64,000 bases of DNA from Bradyrhizobiaceae bacterium (GTDB taxonomy: Bacteria; Pseudomonadota; Alphaproteobacteria; Rhizobiales; Xanthobacteraceae), in assembly GCA_020544565.1 (NCBI GenBank), contig CP078014.1, forward strand, positions 2,110,016 to 2,174,015, read 5' to 3'. Shown one piece after another: positions 50,741-58,483 of the stretch; position 1 is the stretch's first letter, and each line of letters starts with the position of its first letter. A model generated the notes under the pieces. It worked only from the letters and a program-made list of their open reading frames with translations. It was not told the DNA's origin and did no database searches. A program made the translations under genes and the position numbers.

Positions 50741-51238
50741 ATGATGTTGCGAAGCCTGTTTGCACTGCCGGCGCTGTGCGCCGTCCTCGCGTCGCCATCA
50801 TGGGCGCAGGACGCCACCGTGACCTACAAGTCGCTCAGCCCTGAACTCGCGCAGGAAGCGGCCAAGGCCGCGCTCGGCGATTGCCGCGCGCGCGGCTATC
50901 AGGTGGCGGTCGCGGTGGTCGATCGCTTCGGCGTGCCGCAGGTGATGATGCGCGACCGCTTCGCCGGCGCGCATACGCCGCCCACCGCCACCGGCAAGGC
51001 GTGGACCGCGGTGAGCTTCCGCAGCAGCACCGGCGAACTCGCCACGGCGGTGCAGGCCCCCGCGATGCAGGGCCTGCGCCAGCTTCCCAACGTGGTGCTG
51101 CTCGGCGGCGGCGTGACCATCGACGCCGCCGGCACCATGGTCGGCGGCATCGGCGTCTCCGGCGCGCCCGGCGGCGATGCCGACGAAGCCTGCGCCAAGG
51201 CCGGCATCGCGGCGATCAAGGACAAGCTGGATTTCTAA
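50741..51238 (+). CDS. Exported GlcG/HbpS-family haem-binding-like protein
   Basis: A 165-residue secreted protein. A signal peptide (MLRSLFALPALCAVLASPSWAQ) precedes a GlcG/HbpS domain (AALGDCRARGYQVAVAVVDR, GAHTPPTATGKAWTAVSF, LPNVVLLGGGVTI, GGIGVSGAPGGDADEACAKAG). Homologous domains bind haem or cobalamin in redox sensing and are often found beside sox genes. It lies downstream of soxAX in the same direction, 185 bases away with a repeat between. It may protect or deliver haem for the Sox cytochromes; this is inference. Confidence 0.87.
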   Translation: MMLRSLFALPALCAVLASPSWAQDATVTYKSLSPELAQEAAKAALGDCRARGYQVAVAVVDRFGVPQVMMRDRFAGAHTPPTATGKAWTAVSFRSSTGELATAVQAPAMQGLRQLPNVVLLGGGVTIDAAGTMVGGIGVSGAPGGDADEACAKAGIAAIKDKLDF

Positions 51239-51493
51239 AGCGGTCATTCTCCCGGACGCAATGCAGGGCCCAGCAGTGCGTTGTTGAGCCGGGGCCATCG
51301 CAAACCCAATGTCCCTGCCCCGGATGCCGCGCAGCGCGAAGCGGTGCGCTGCTGATCCGGGGCCGTTACGGAGACGGGATTTCTCTTGCTCCAGGCGTGG
51401 ATAGCGGCGCGAAGCGGGCCCCACCTCCGATGTCGTCCCCGCGCAGGCGGGGACCCATCACCACCTGGCTTTGGGGTGACGACGGACCGCGTT

Positions 51494-51596
51494 GTCAGGC
51501 GCTCGCGACGTCATCGATAACTCAGGGAGTCTGGGTCCCCGCCGGAGCCTGTCATCGGGCCGGCGAAGCCGGACCCGTTGGCGGGGACGACCTGGG
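51494..51596. repeat. 103-bp direct repeat containing family C (copy 2)
   Basis: Matches 52611-52713 at 102 of 103 positions by eye, 1117 bases apart. It contains the same family C core as 34495-34560 plus about 35 extra bases on its left, including CTCGCGACGTCATCGATAAC. Confidence 0.9.
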
Positions 51597-51621
51597 GTAA
51601 GATCGCGCGGGAGTCGCGTGC

Positions 51622-51747
51622 CGTCATTGCGAGCCAACGGGTCGGCGCGAAGCGCCGCCCGATGACAGGCTCCGCGAAACAATCCATCGATGGCCGCAAC
51701 CGGCAACAAGTGGATTGCTTCGCCGGCTTCGCCTCCTCGCAATGACG
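51622..51747. repeat. Family B repeat
   Basis: CCGTCATTGCGAGCCAACGGG at the left (first 20 bases shared with 46124) and CTCCTCGCAATGACG at the right, with CCGATGACAGGCTCCGCGAA internally. Confidence 0.85.
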
Positions 51748-51786
51748 ATGGATAGACCACGCGATGTTGCTCCCACGATCATCCAT

Positions 51787-51847
51787 CGCTGGCTGCAACC
51801 GGCAAAGGGTGGATTGCTTCGTCGCAAGTGCTCCTCGCAATGACGGT
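51787..51847. repeat. Family B repeat, right-end fragment
   Basis: GGATTGCTTCGTCGCAAGTG and CTCCTCGCAATGACGG match the right part of the full copies; the left arm is missing. Confidence 0.7.
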
Positions 51848-52468
51848 CATTCACCCCGAAACATTTCGTGATGGGGACCGCGATCCCCGCCTCCGAAACC
51901 TCTCTTAAGGTGATCGCATCCCGCCCCACGGTGAGGGGCGTGTCGCGATCGTCACGAGACGCGGGGCGGGATGCGGTGGCCGCGATCGGTGTGCGATCGC
52001 CGTGACGCGCGCGGACCTTCTGTCTCCGGACAGATCGCGCACCGGGCGGCGATGACGACGACACCGTTCGCGGACGGCCCAAGGCGTGTCATCCCGGCGC
52101 ATCGGCTTCGCGCCAAGGGGCAGGACGACGCCGTCGCGTCTCGCACAGAGGGCGATGGACGAGTCCGTCAGTCCACATAACGGTGGTGTACCCAGCATCG
52201 GCCACCGGGGGTGTCTCACGCAGCAAGCCGTTCCAACCACCGCGTGCGGAACGCCGGATGTCTCCGGCGCGACCGTGGTGACGACACTCGTGTGCTTGTT
52301 TTCATTGCGCACGAGGCTACGGATGCGTCGCGCATCCGGCGTTCCGCGCGCCCTCATCGAGGGCGGGAATGCACAGGCTTCGGGCGCCCCCGCGCCGTCA
52401 CAACAACAGGGGCGATGGCGCATGTCTGTGTGCGGGCTGTTTGACAGTTGAATCGGAAACGCGCCGCT

Positions 52469-52593
52469 CGTCATTGCGAGCCAACGGGTCAGCGCAGAGC
52501 GCTGCCCGATGACAGGCTACGCGAAGCAATCCATCGGTGGCTGCAATCGGCAAAGGATGGATTGCTTCGTCGCTCATGCTCCTCGCAATGACG
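52469..52593. repeat. Family B repeat
   Basis: CGTCATTGCGAGCCAACGGG through CCCGATGACAGGCTACGCG to CTCCTCGCAATGACGG. The full-length form, closely like 51622-51747. Confidence 0.85.
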
Positions 52594-52610
52594 GCGCACT
52601 AACCCACGAT

Positions 52611-52713
52611 GTCACGCGCTCGCGACGTCATCGATAACTCAGGGAGTCTGGGTCCCCGCCGGAGCCTGTCATCGGGCCGGCGAAGCCGGACCCGTTGGCG
52701 GGGACGACCTGGG
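52611..52713. repeat. 103-bp direct repeat containing family C (copy 3)
   Basis: Near-identical to 51494-51596. The left flank CTCGCGACGTCATCGATAAC is shared too, so this is a duplication of more than the family C core. Confidence 0.9.
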
Positions 52714-52798
52714 AGGGATCGCACAACAGATCACATCACAACGGGGCGCGGCTGTTCGCGCCTGCGGCGAGAACAGCCGAGATCGCGAAACGCCGCGC

Positions 52799-53386
52799 TC
52801 ACGCCTGCTTCTTCAGCCAGTCCGGGAACGGCATGGACTCGTAGCCCTTCTCGCGCACGTAGCGGAACATGGCGAGGAATTCCGCGGGCTCCAGCAGCCC
52901 CGGCATCCGCGCCACTTCCCGCGCCTGCCCCGCGCGCGCCGCCAATCCGTCGGCGCTTTCGGGGAAGAACTGGATGGTCGGCGTGAAGCGGATGCCATAG
53001 GCCTCGCCGAACGCCTTCTCGCTGCGCTTGCGTCCGTCGAAGTCGGTCACCTCGCGCGAACCGATATGGTTGAGATGGAGGATGTCGAAATTGTCGCGGA
53101 TGTAGCCCTCGATCTTGGGATCCATCATGTGGACCTCGTGCATCCGCTTGCAGGACGGGCAGCCCTTGAGGCCCCACATGATGGCGAAGCGCTTGCCCTT
53201 GGCGGTCGCGGCGGCGAGATCGTCGGCGACGTCGAGGAAACTCTCCAGATACCAGTCCATGTGGTAGATGCCGTCGTCGCCGAGCGTCGGCTTCGCGAAA
53301 GACGGCGCGCTGCGCAGGGCCAGCGCCCCCGCCCCCAGAGCGGCGAGCGCATGGCGTCGCGTCAGCAGTTGTTTGTGGTGTCGCAC
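52799..53386 (-). CDS. soxW: SoxW periplasmic thioredoxin
   Basis: A 195-residue exported thioredoxin-fold protein with active site GCPSCK (C76, C79). A signal region (TRRHALAALGAGALALRSAPSFA) looks Tat-like. Conserved cis-Pro region FTPTIQFFP. It receives electrons from SoxV and keeps the SoxYZ arm active. GTG 53386 has GGGAGG 6 nt upstream and lies 12 bases after the soxV stop codon, so soxVW is an operon. Confidence 0.92.
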   Translation of the reverse strand: MRHHKQLLTRRHALAALGAGALALRSAPSFAKPTLGDDGIYHMDWYLESFLDVADDLAAATAKGKRFAIMWGLKGCPSCKRMHEVHMMDPKIEGYIRDNFDILHLNHIGSREVTDFDGRKRSEKAFGEAYGIRFTPTIQFFPESADGLAARAGQAREVARMPGLLEPAEFLAMFRYVREKGYESMPFPDWLKKQA

Positions 53387-53398
53387 GGGTGCCTCCCT

Positions 53399-54142
53399 TC
53401 AGCCGATCGATCCGAACATCGGAAACGTCTCCAGCAGCCAACCGGCAATGCGCGGCATGCTGCCAGTCAAGAACAGCACCCCCGTCAGCACAAGGCCGGA
53501 GCCGATCACCTTTTCGACAGTGCCCATATGGGGGCGCAACCGCGCCATCATCCGCATGAACGGCGCCGAGAACAGCGCCGCCAGCAGGAACGGGATGCCG
53601 ATGCCGAGCGCATAGGCGCCGAGCAGCAGCGCGCCCCGCGCCGCCGATCCCTCGATGCCCGCGACCATGAGGATCGTCGCCAGCACCGGCCCGACGCACG
53701 GTGTCCAGCCGAAGGCGAAGGCGAGACCGACCACGTAAGCGCCGAGAAATCCCGCCGGCTTCGCCGCCGCGTGAAACCGCGCCTCGCGAAACAGCAGGCC
53801 GATGCGGAACACCCCGAGGAAATGCAGCCCGAGGACGATGATGACGATGCCGGCGACGATGGCGAGGGTGTCGAAATACTCCGTCACCGCCTTGCCGAGG
53901 GTGGAGGCCGACGCACCCAGCGCCACGAACACGGTGGCGAAGCCGAGCACGAAGGCGCAGGCGAGCGACACCACCCGCCAGTCCGGCCGCCACCACGGCC
54001 GCGTCTCGTCCCGCGCCAGGTCGTCGAGGCTGATGCCCGCCAGAAAGCACAGATAAGGCGGGACCAGCGGCAAAATGCAGGGCGACAGGAACGACAGCAC
54101 CCCCGCTCCCAGCGCACCGATCACGGAAATCGAGGAAACCAC
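53399..54142 (-). CDS. soxV: SoxV (CcdA/DsbD-like) membrane thiol transporter
   Basis: A 247-residue CcdA-family protein with six to seven helices. The two redox cysteines are in SFLSPCILPLVPPY and FGWTPCVGPVLATI, on opposite repeat halves. It moves reducing equivalents from cytoplasmic thioredoxin to periplasmic SoxW. Start is GTG 54142 after GGGACAG. It is divergent from soxS, with a 49-base gap that must hold both promoters. Confidence 0.93.
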   Translation of the reverse strand: MVSSISVIGALGAGVLSFLSPCILPLVPPYLCFLAGISLDDLARDETRPWWRPDWRVVSLACAFVLGFATVFVALGASASTLGKAVTEYFDTLAIVAGIVIIVLGLHFLGVFRIGLLFREARFHAAAKPAGFLGAYVVGLAFAFGWTPCVGPVLATILMVAGIEGSAARGALLLGAYALGIGIPFLLAALFSAPFMRMMARLRPHMGTVEKVIGSGLVLTGVLFLTGSMPRIAGWLLETFPMFGSIG

Positions 54143-54191
54143 GGCTGTCCCGGCTCTGGCAGATACATGCGAATTCGTGTATGTGTATCAC
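54143..54191. promoter_or_regulatory. Divergent soxV/soxS control gap
   Basis: These 49 bases separate two divergent starts. They contain GATACATGCGAATTCGTGTATG and GTGTATC-like alternating blocks centred on GAATTC (first and last blocks form a weak inverted repeat). A SoxR site is plausible by context; not demonstrated. Confidence 0.4.
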
Positions 54192-54581
54192 ATGATTGCT
54201 GGAACACGCGCAAGAACCTTCGGCGCCGCCGCTTTCGCCGCCGCTATGCTGGCGTCGCCGGCGCTATGGGCATCGGAGCTGGTGATGTTCAAACAGCCGG
54301 GATGCGTCCACTGCCTGCGCTGGGATCGGGAGGTCGGGGCGCTGTACGCCAAGACCGACGAAGCGCGTGCCCTGCCGCTGCGCCGCGTCGATATCCGCAG
54401 CCAGGGCGCGAGCGGCATCGCGCTCGCCATGCCGGTCCGCTACACGCCGACCTTCGTGGTGGTCGATGCCGGCCGCGAGGTCGGGCGCATCACCGGCTAC
54501 AGCAACGACGATGCGTTCTGGGGTCTGCTCGGCGCGCTGGCAGCGAAGCTGCCCGGCGCCTCCCGGGCCAACCGCATTTGA
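54192..54581 (+). CDS. soxS: SoxS-like periplasmic thioredoxin
   Basis: A 129-residue exported small thioredoxin with CVHC active site (C38, C41) in FKQPGCVHCLRWDREVG and the cis-Pro region RYTPTFVVVD. A signal peptide (TFGAAAFAAAMLASPALWA) precedes it. In Paracoccus, soxS lies just before soxR and encodes a thioredoxin reducing the Sox carrier; position and motif agree here. ATG 54192 is preferred to the frame opening at 54075, which overlaps soxV. Confidence 0.88.
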   Translation: MIAGTRARTFGAAAFAAAMLASPALWASELVMFKQPGCVHCLRWDREVGALYAKTDEARALPLRRVDIRSQGASGIALAMPVRYTPTFVVVDAGREVGRITGYSNDDAFWGLLGALAAKLPGASRANRI

Positions 54582-54619
54582 GGACGCATGATGTCATTTC
54601 TTGAGAAACGGCCGCAGCC

Positions 54620-54994
54620 ATGACGTCGATCCTGCCCTCCGAACTCGAAACCGAATTGCGCGACGGCGCGGAATACTCGCCCGAGCTCGACCGGCTGATG
54701 CGCAAGGCGCGCAAGGCCAGCAATTTCCTCAAGGCGCTGTCGCACGAGAACCGCCTGCTGCTGCTGTGCCTGCTCGCCGAGCGCGAACGCTCCGTCACCG
54801 AGCTGGAGAACATCCTGTCGCTGCGCCAGTCGGCGGTATCGCAGCAGCTCGCGCGGCTGCGTTACGACGGCATGGTCGATACCCGGCGCGACGGCAAGAC
54901 GATCTATTACAGCCTCGCCGACGACGACGTGCGCCAGGTGATCGCGGTGGTCTACGGTATTTTCTGCTCCTCCGACGGGGAGCAGGCCAAATAA
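54620..54994 (+). CDS. soxR: SoxR, ArsR-family sulfane-sulfur-responsive repressor
   Basis: A 124-residue winged-helix repressor. Cys50 (LLLLCLLAERERSV) and Cys116 (YGIFCSSDG) are at the positions that I recall for SoxR of Pseudaminobacter and, with other numbering, for BigR/YgaV. In those proteins a polysulfide bridge between the two Cys relieves repression. Recognition helix: LSLRQSAVSQQLARLRYDG. It is 38 bases after soxS and precedes a YeeE/YedE gene. It likely controls the sox promoters here. Confidence 0.94.
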   Translation: MTSILPSELETELRDGAEYSPELDRLMRKARKASNFLKALSHENRLLLLCLLAERERSVTELENILSLRQSAVSQQLARLRYDGMVDTRRDGKTIYYSLADDDVRQVIAVVYGIFCSSDGEQAK

Positions 54995-55000
54995 TATAAC

Positions 55001-55053
55001 CCTGCCGCATCGGCAGGCGGACGCGGAGCGACCCGCAAGGTCGGAACTCCGCG
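55001..55053 (+). promoter_or_regulatory. Structured RNA leader between soxR and the YeeE/YedE gene
   Basis: Two adjacent hairpins. The first is CCTGCCG/CGGCAGG (55001-55017) with a 3-base loop. The second is nested: CGCGGAG/CTCCGCG outside and CGACC/GGTCG inside (55022-55053). No T-run follows, so it is either a stability element or a leader motif. It resembles no riboswitch that I can name. Confidence 0.5.
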
Positions 55054-55072
55054 CCGATCCGGGAGAAACGCC

Positions 55073-56182
55073 ATGCAGAACATGTCTGCCTGGATGCAAG
55101 CGTTTGGCGGCTTCGCCATCGGCATGGCCGCGGGTTTCGCCGTGCGCCGCGCCCGGCTGTGCACCTTCGGCGCCATCGAGGACGCGCTGATGGGCGGCGA
55201 CAGCCGGCGGCTGCGCGTGTTCGCGCTGGCCCTCGGCATCGCCATTCTCGGCACGCAGGCGCTGATCGCGGGCGGTGTCTTCGATCCCGAACTGACGACC
55301 TACGTTCCGACCGCGCTGCCGCTGGTCGCGATCCTGATCGGCAGCGTGATGTTCGGCATCGGCATGGCGCTGGTCGGCACCTGCGGCTTCGGCTCGCTGG
55401 TGCGGCTCGGCACCGGCGACCTGCGCAGCCTCGTGGTCATCCTCGTTCTCGGCGGCGCGGCCTACGCTACGCTACGCGGCGTGTTCGCCGACTTTCGGGT
55501 CGGATTTCTCGAACCGCTGGCGCTCGCCATGCCGGAGGGCGCGCGCTCCGACGCCGCTTCGCTGGTGGCGCTGGCGCTCGGCATGGACGTCCGCGCCGTG
55601 CTCGCGCTCGTCGCGGGCATCGGGCTGTGCTGGCTCGCGCTCGGCGATGCGCGGCTGCGGCGCGCCCCGCGTCTGCTGTCGGCGGGCGTCGTGCTCGGGC
55701 TGATGGTGATCGCCGGCTGGGTCGTGACCACGTCGTGGGTCGACGAGTTCGCCGGGCCGCCCCGCCCGCAGAGCCTGACCTTCGTCTCCACCGTGGGCAA
55801 AGCGCTCTACGCGGGGCTGCTCGGCGTCACCAACTTCGCCGATTTCGGCGTCGGCACCGTGTTCGGCGTGGTCGCCGGATCATGGCTCGCGGCATGGCAC
55901 GCGGCCGAGTTGCGCTGGGAAGCCTTCGACGACGATCACGAAATGCGGCGGCATCTCACCGGCGCGGCGCTGATGGGCGTCGGCGGCATTCTCGCCGGCG
56001 GCTGCACCATCGGCCAGGGACTGACCGCGGGATCGATGCTGGCGCTGTCCGCCCCGCTCGCCATCGGCGGCATGATGGTGGGCGCGCGGCTCGGCATCGC
56101 CATTCTGGTCGACGACTCCCCGCGCACCCTGCTGCAACGGCGCTGGGCGCTGCTGCTGGGCCGCAGCGACCCCGCGGAATAG
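55073..56182 (+). CDS. soxT: YeeE/YedE-family sulfur transporter (SoxT-like)
   Basis: A 369-residue inner-membrane protein with about ten helices. It keeps the Cys of the YeeE/TsuA family in RRARLCTFGA (C30), GTCGFGSLV (C104) and AGGCTIGQGLTAG (C311). In studied YeeE proteins these Cys relay thiosulfate inward. The gene follows soxR in the same direction, so it is probably induced with sox genes. Import of thiosulfate or sulfane sulfur is the likely job. Confidence 0.85.
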   Translation: MQNMSAWMQAFGGFAIGMAAGFAVRRARLCTFGAIEDALMGGDSRRLRVFALALGIAILGTQALIAGGVFDPELTTYVPTALPLVAILIGSVMFGIGMALVGTCGFGSLVRLGTGDLRSLVVILVLGGAAYATLRGVFADFRVGFLEPLALAMPEGARSDAASLVALALGMDVRAVLALVAGIGLCWLALGDARLRRAPRLLSAGVVLGLMVIAGWVVTTSWVDEFAGPPRPQSLTFVSTVGKALYAGLLGVTNFADFGVGTVFGVVAGSWLAAWHAAELRWEAFDDDHEMRRHLTGAALMGVGGILAGGCTIGQGLTAGSMLALSAPLAIGGMMVGARLGIAILVDDSPRTLLQRRWALLLGRSDPAE

Positions 56183-56200
56183 CGCAACGCTATCCGGCTC

Positions 56201-56653
56201 TCACGGCCGCAGGTAGCTCCAGCCCTGTTCCTGCAACTCCACCAGCCGCACCGCGCCGGACGGCACGACCTCGGCCTGCGAGACGAGGCCGACGGTTTTG
56301 CCCTCGCGCTTCTCCATGCCCTCCTTGGTGTTGTTGCAGGCAACGAACTTGATGCTGGAGGGGAAACTCGCATCCGCCGCCTGCTTGATCCGCTCCTGCA
56401 CCGGCGACGTATCAGCGCGCAGCATGTGCAGGCCAGGTCCGTAGGTGACGATTTCGATCCGCGCCGTTTCGCCTTGCGCCTTGTACTGCTCGATAATGTT
56501 GTTGGCGTTGTTGAGCGCGAGATTCATCACCGCCGGATCGTTCTGATCGACCTGGATGGCGATGCGGTGTTCTTTCTTGTCGGCGGCGCCGCCGGGCGAA
56601 GCCATCGCCGCCAGCGCCACCAGAGCGGCCATCGCACGAAACAGGGGTGTCAT
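56201..56653 (-). CDS. Exported DsrE-fold protein (1 of 2 adjacent)
   Basis: A 150-residue protein with a signal peptide (FRAMAALVALAAMASPGGAA) and a DsrE-like domain: HRIAIQVDQNDPAVMNLALN, IEIVTYGPGLHML, and the single Cys C106 in IKFVACNNT. It matches the neighbouring protein in plan. DsrE-fold proteins carry persulfides; an exported form could hold sulfane sulfur for the nearby YeeE/YedE transporters. It is 15 bases after the second DsrE gene, in the same operon. Confidence 0.83.
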   Translation of the reverse strand: MTPLFRAMAALVALAAMASPGGAADKKEHRIAIQVDQNDPAVMNLALNNANNIIEQYKAQGETARIEIVTYGPGLHMLRADTSPVQERIKQAADASFPSSIKFVACNNTKEGMEKREGKTVGLVSQAEVVPSGAVRLVELQEQGWSYLRP

Positions 56654-56668
56654 CTCTCAATCTCCATA

Positions 56669-57154
56669 TCAGGGGCGGACGATGGTGTAGCCGCCCTCGC
56701 TCAGGGTCAAAAGCCGCTCGACGCCGGCCTGCACTTCAACGGCGTGCGGATTGATCTTCGGACGTTTGCCGGTCTCCCGCGCAATGGTGTCGAGCGTGTT
56801 GCCGCAGACGGTGAAGCGCACGCCCTGGGTCACGAGACTGTCCACCAGCGCCCTGTTCTTGTTGGTGACGCGCAGAAGATCGATGCCCGGCCCGAACGCC
56901 ACCACCTCGATGGCGACCCCGTCCTGACCGTAAGCCTTCTGCAGATTGCTCGCGACGCTGAGCACCAGCCGCTCCTTCTTCGGATCGGAATCGGAGAGCT
57001 GCAACGCGATGAAATGCTCGGCGAAGGGTTTATCCTCGGGCGGTTTGGCCATGGGCCGCACACGCTCCGTACCGGCAGTCTGAGCCAGCGCCGCGCACGG
57101 CGCGGCGATCAGCACGATCACGACCAGAGAACGGGCGAATATAGGGAGGGACAT
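56669..57154 (-). CDS. Exported DsrE-fold protein (2 of 2 adjacent)
   Basis: A 161-residue protein with a signal peptide (FARSLVVIVLIAAPCAALAQ) and a DsrE-like domain: HFIALQLSDSDPKKERLVLS, IEVVAFGPGIDLLR, and C117 in VRFTVCGNTLD. Similar in fold and spacing to its downstream neighbour and, more remotely, to the protein at 43420-43974, so the island has three exported DsrE-fold proteins. It lies 78 bases downstream of the second YeeE/YedE gene. Confidence 0.83.
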   Translation of the reverse strand: MSLPIFARSLVVIVLIAAPCAALAQTAGTERVRPMAKPPEDKPFAEHFIALQLSDSDPKKERLVLSVASNLQKAYGQDGVAIEVVAFGPGIDLLRVTNKNRALVDSLVTQGVRFTVCGNTLDTIARETGKRPKINPHAVEVQAGVERLLTLSEGGYTIVRP

Positions 57155-57232
57155 CGGGTTTCAATCTTCCGGCCAGTGACGGCGACAAGGATGCCGCAGC
57201 GCCCGGATGACCACAAGCGATTTGCGAACGCC

Positions 57233-58282
57233 TCAGCGCGTCGCCAGCGCCGGAAACGTAACCGGGCCGCGCAGTGCCAGCGCCGCGCCGGAGACGATGC
57301 CCGCGACCGCGATGAACGACGGCATGCCGAGGGTGGACAGGCCGGTGAGGCCCTGCCCCACCGAGCAGCCATAAGCCATCGCGCCGCCGATGCCCATCAG
57401 CGCCGCGCCGGAGATCGAGCGCAGCATATGATTGGCCGAGGTATAGCCTTCGAGGCTGAAGCGGCCGGTGGCGAGCGCCGTCAGCAGGCTGCCGCCGAGC
57501 ACGCCGGCGACCAGCGCGATGCCGAACGAGAGCGACAGGCCGGTGGACAGCATGGTGTATTGCAGCGTGTCGGCGATCGGCGAGATGAAGCTCAGCGACG
57601 TCACCGGGATCGGATCGAACTCGTCGGCGCCGAGCCATCCGGTGGCCAGCCAGCCCGCGACCACCAGCCCGCCGACCGCGACGCCGGCGGCGATCTGGCC
57701 ATAGGCGCGGCGGAACGAGCGATCCGAGAACGCGAACGCCAGCAGCGCACCGCTCGCCAGCAGGGTCACGACGATGCGCGCGGTCAACTCGCTGAGGCCC
57801 GTGCCGGCGAGCAGCGCGGGCGCCGAGATCGCGGCGGGCGTGGTCTGCGTCGCCTGCAGGAAGGCGAGACGCGCGGGCGCGATCAGCCCCTTCAGCGTCA
57901 TCGGGGCGGTGATGCCGATCACGGCGATCACCACCAGCGAGCGCAGGTTGCCCTTGCCGAGCAGAACCAGCGCACGCGAGGCGCAACCGTTGGACAGCAC
58001 CATGCCGATGCCGAACAGCAGGCCACCCATGAAGATCAGCGGCGCGGAGAACGACGGTTGCAGATAGAGCGACTTCGCGATGTCCACGAGGCCCGCTCCC
58101 GCGATCAGCTGTGTGCCGAGGATCGCCACCGCCAGCGCCACCGCGTAGCTGCGCACCTTGCGGCCGTCATTGGCCGTCCACCAGTCGCGCAGGCTGCTCA
58201 TCAGACAGAAGCCGCTCAGCAATCCGACCACGCCGAAGGCAAGGCCGATGGCGAAACCGGCGGAGACGGCAAAAGCGGGCAT
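57233..58282 (-). CDS. YeeE/YedE-family sulfur transporter, second copy
   Basis: A 349-residue polytopic membrane protein with YeeE-type cysteines in GLLSGFCLMSSLRD (C26), GMVLSNGCASRALVLLG (C100) and MAYGCSVGQGLTG. It differs from the first copy in sequence but has the same plan. ATG 58282 is chosen because the helix begins at once and GAGG lies upstream; ATG 58330 is possible. It heads a leftward operon with two exported DsrE proteins. Confidence 0.82.
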   Translation of the reverse strand: MPAFAVSAGFAIGLAFGVVGLLSGFCLMSSLRDWWTANDGRKVRSYAVALAVAILGTQLIAGAGLVDIAKSLYLQPSFSAPLIFMGGLLFGIGMVLSNGCASRALVLLGKGNLRSLVVIAVIGITAPMTLKGLIAPARLAFLQATQTTPAAISAPALLAGTGLSELTARIVVTLLASGALLAFAFSDRSFRRAYGQIAAGVAVGGLVVAGWLATGWLGADEFDPIPVTSLSFISPIADTLQYTMLSTGLSLSFGIALVAGVLGGSLLTALATGRFSLEGYTSANHMLRSISGAALMGIGGAMAYGCSVGQGLTGLSTLGMPSFIAVAGIVSGAALALRGPVTFPALATR

Positions 58283-58483
58283 GGCGGCGTTTCCTCGCGT
58301 GCAAGCGATCGGATGCTGAAACTGCGCCATAGCTATTCGGTCGCGCCGAACGGGTCTATATCGCTGCAAAACAAACGATATTCTTGCCCGCCCCTGCTGA
58401 AAAAGAGACTCCTGTCCTCCATCCGGAGGCGCAAAGCGGAAATCCTTCTCCGCGCCTCACGCCGCCACAGAGCGTTCGTGACC

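Larger units (their letters stand above)
51239..52798. other. Repeat-filled non-coding gap within the sox island
   Basis: About 1.56 kb without a supported gene. In order: a GC-rich stretch, a short family C-type hairpin (51433-51456), a 103-bp repeat (51494-51596), a family B repeat (51622-51747), a partial family B piece (51787-51847), a diverged stretch with many inverted GC blocks (about 51900-52440), another family B repeat (52469-52593) and a second copy of the 103-bp repeat (52611-52713). Open frames here have no ribosome sites and match no family I recognise. Confidence 0.75.

Noticed and set aside
52086..52451. Short protein frames in the repeat-filled gap
   Set aside because: No ribosome site, Arg/Thr/Cys-rich composition, and placement within dispersed repeats argue for non-coding sequence.
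51239..52798. An insertion sequence or CRISPR array in the sox gap
   Set aside because: No transposase frame, no regular spacer-repeat periodicity; the repeats are a few dispersed palindromes of different families.
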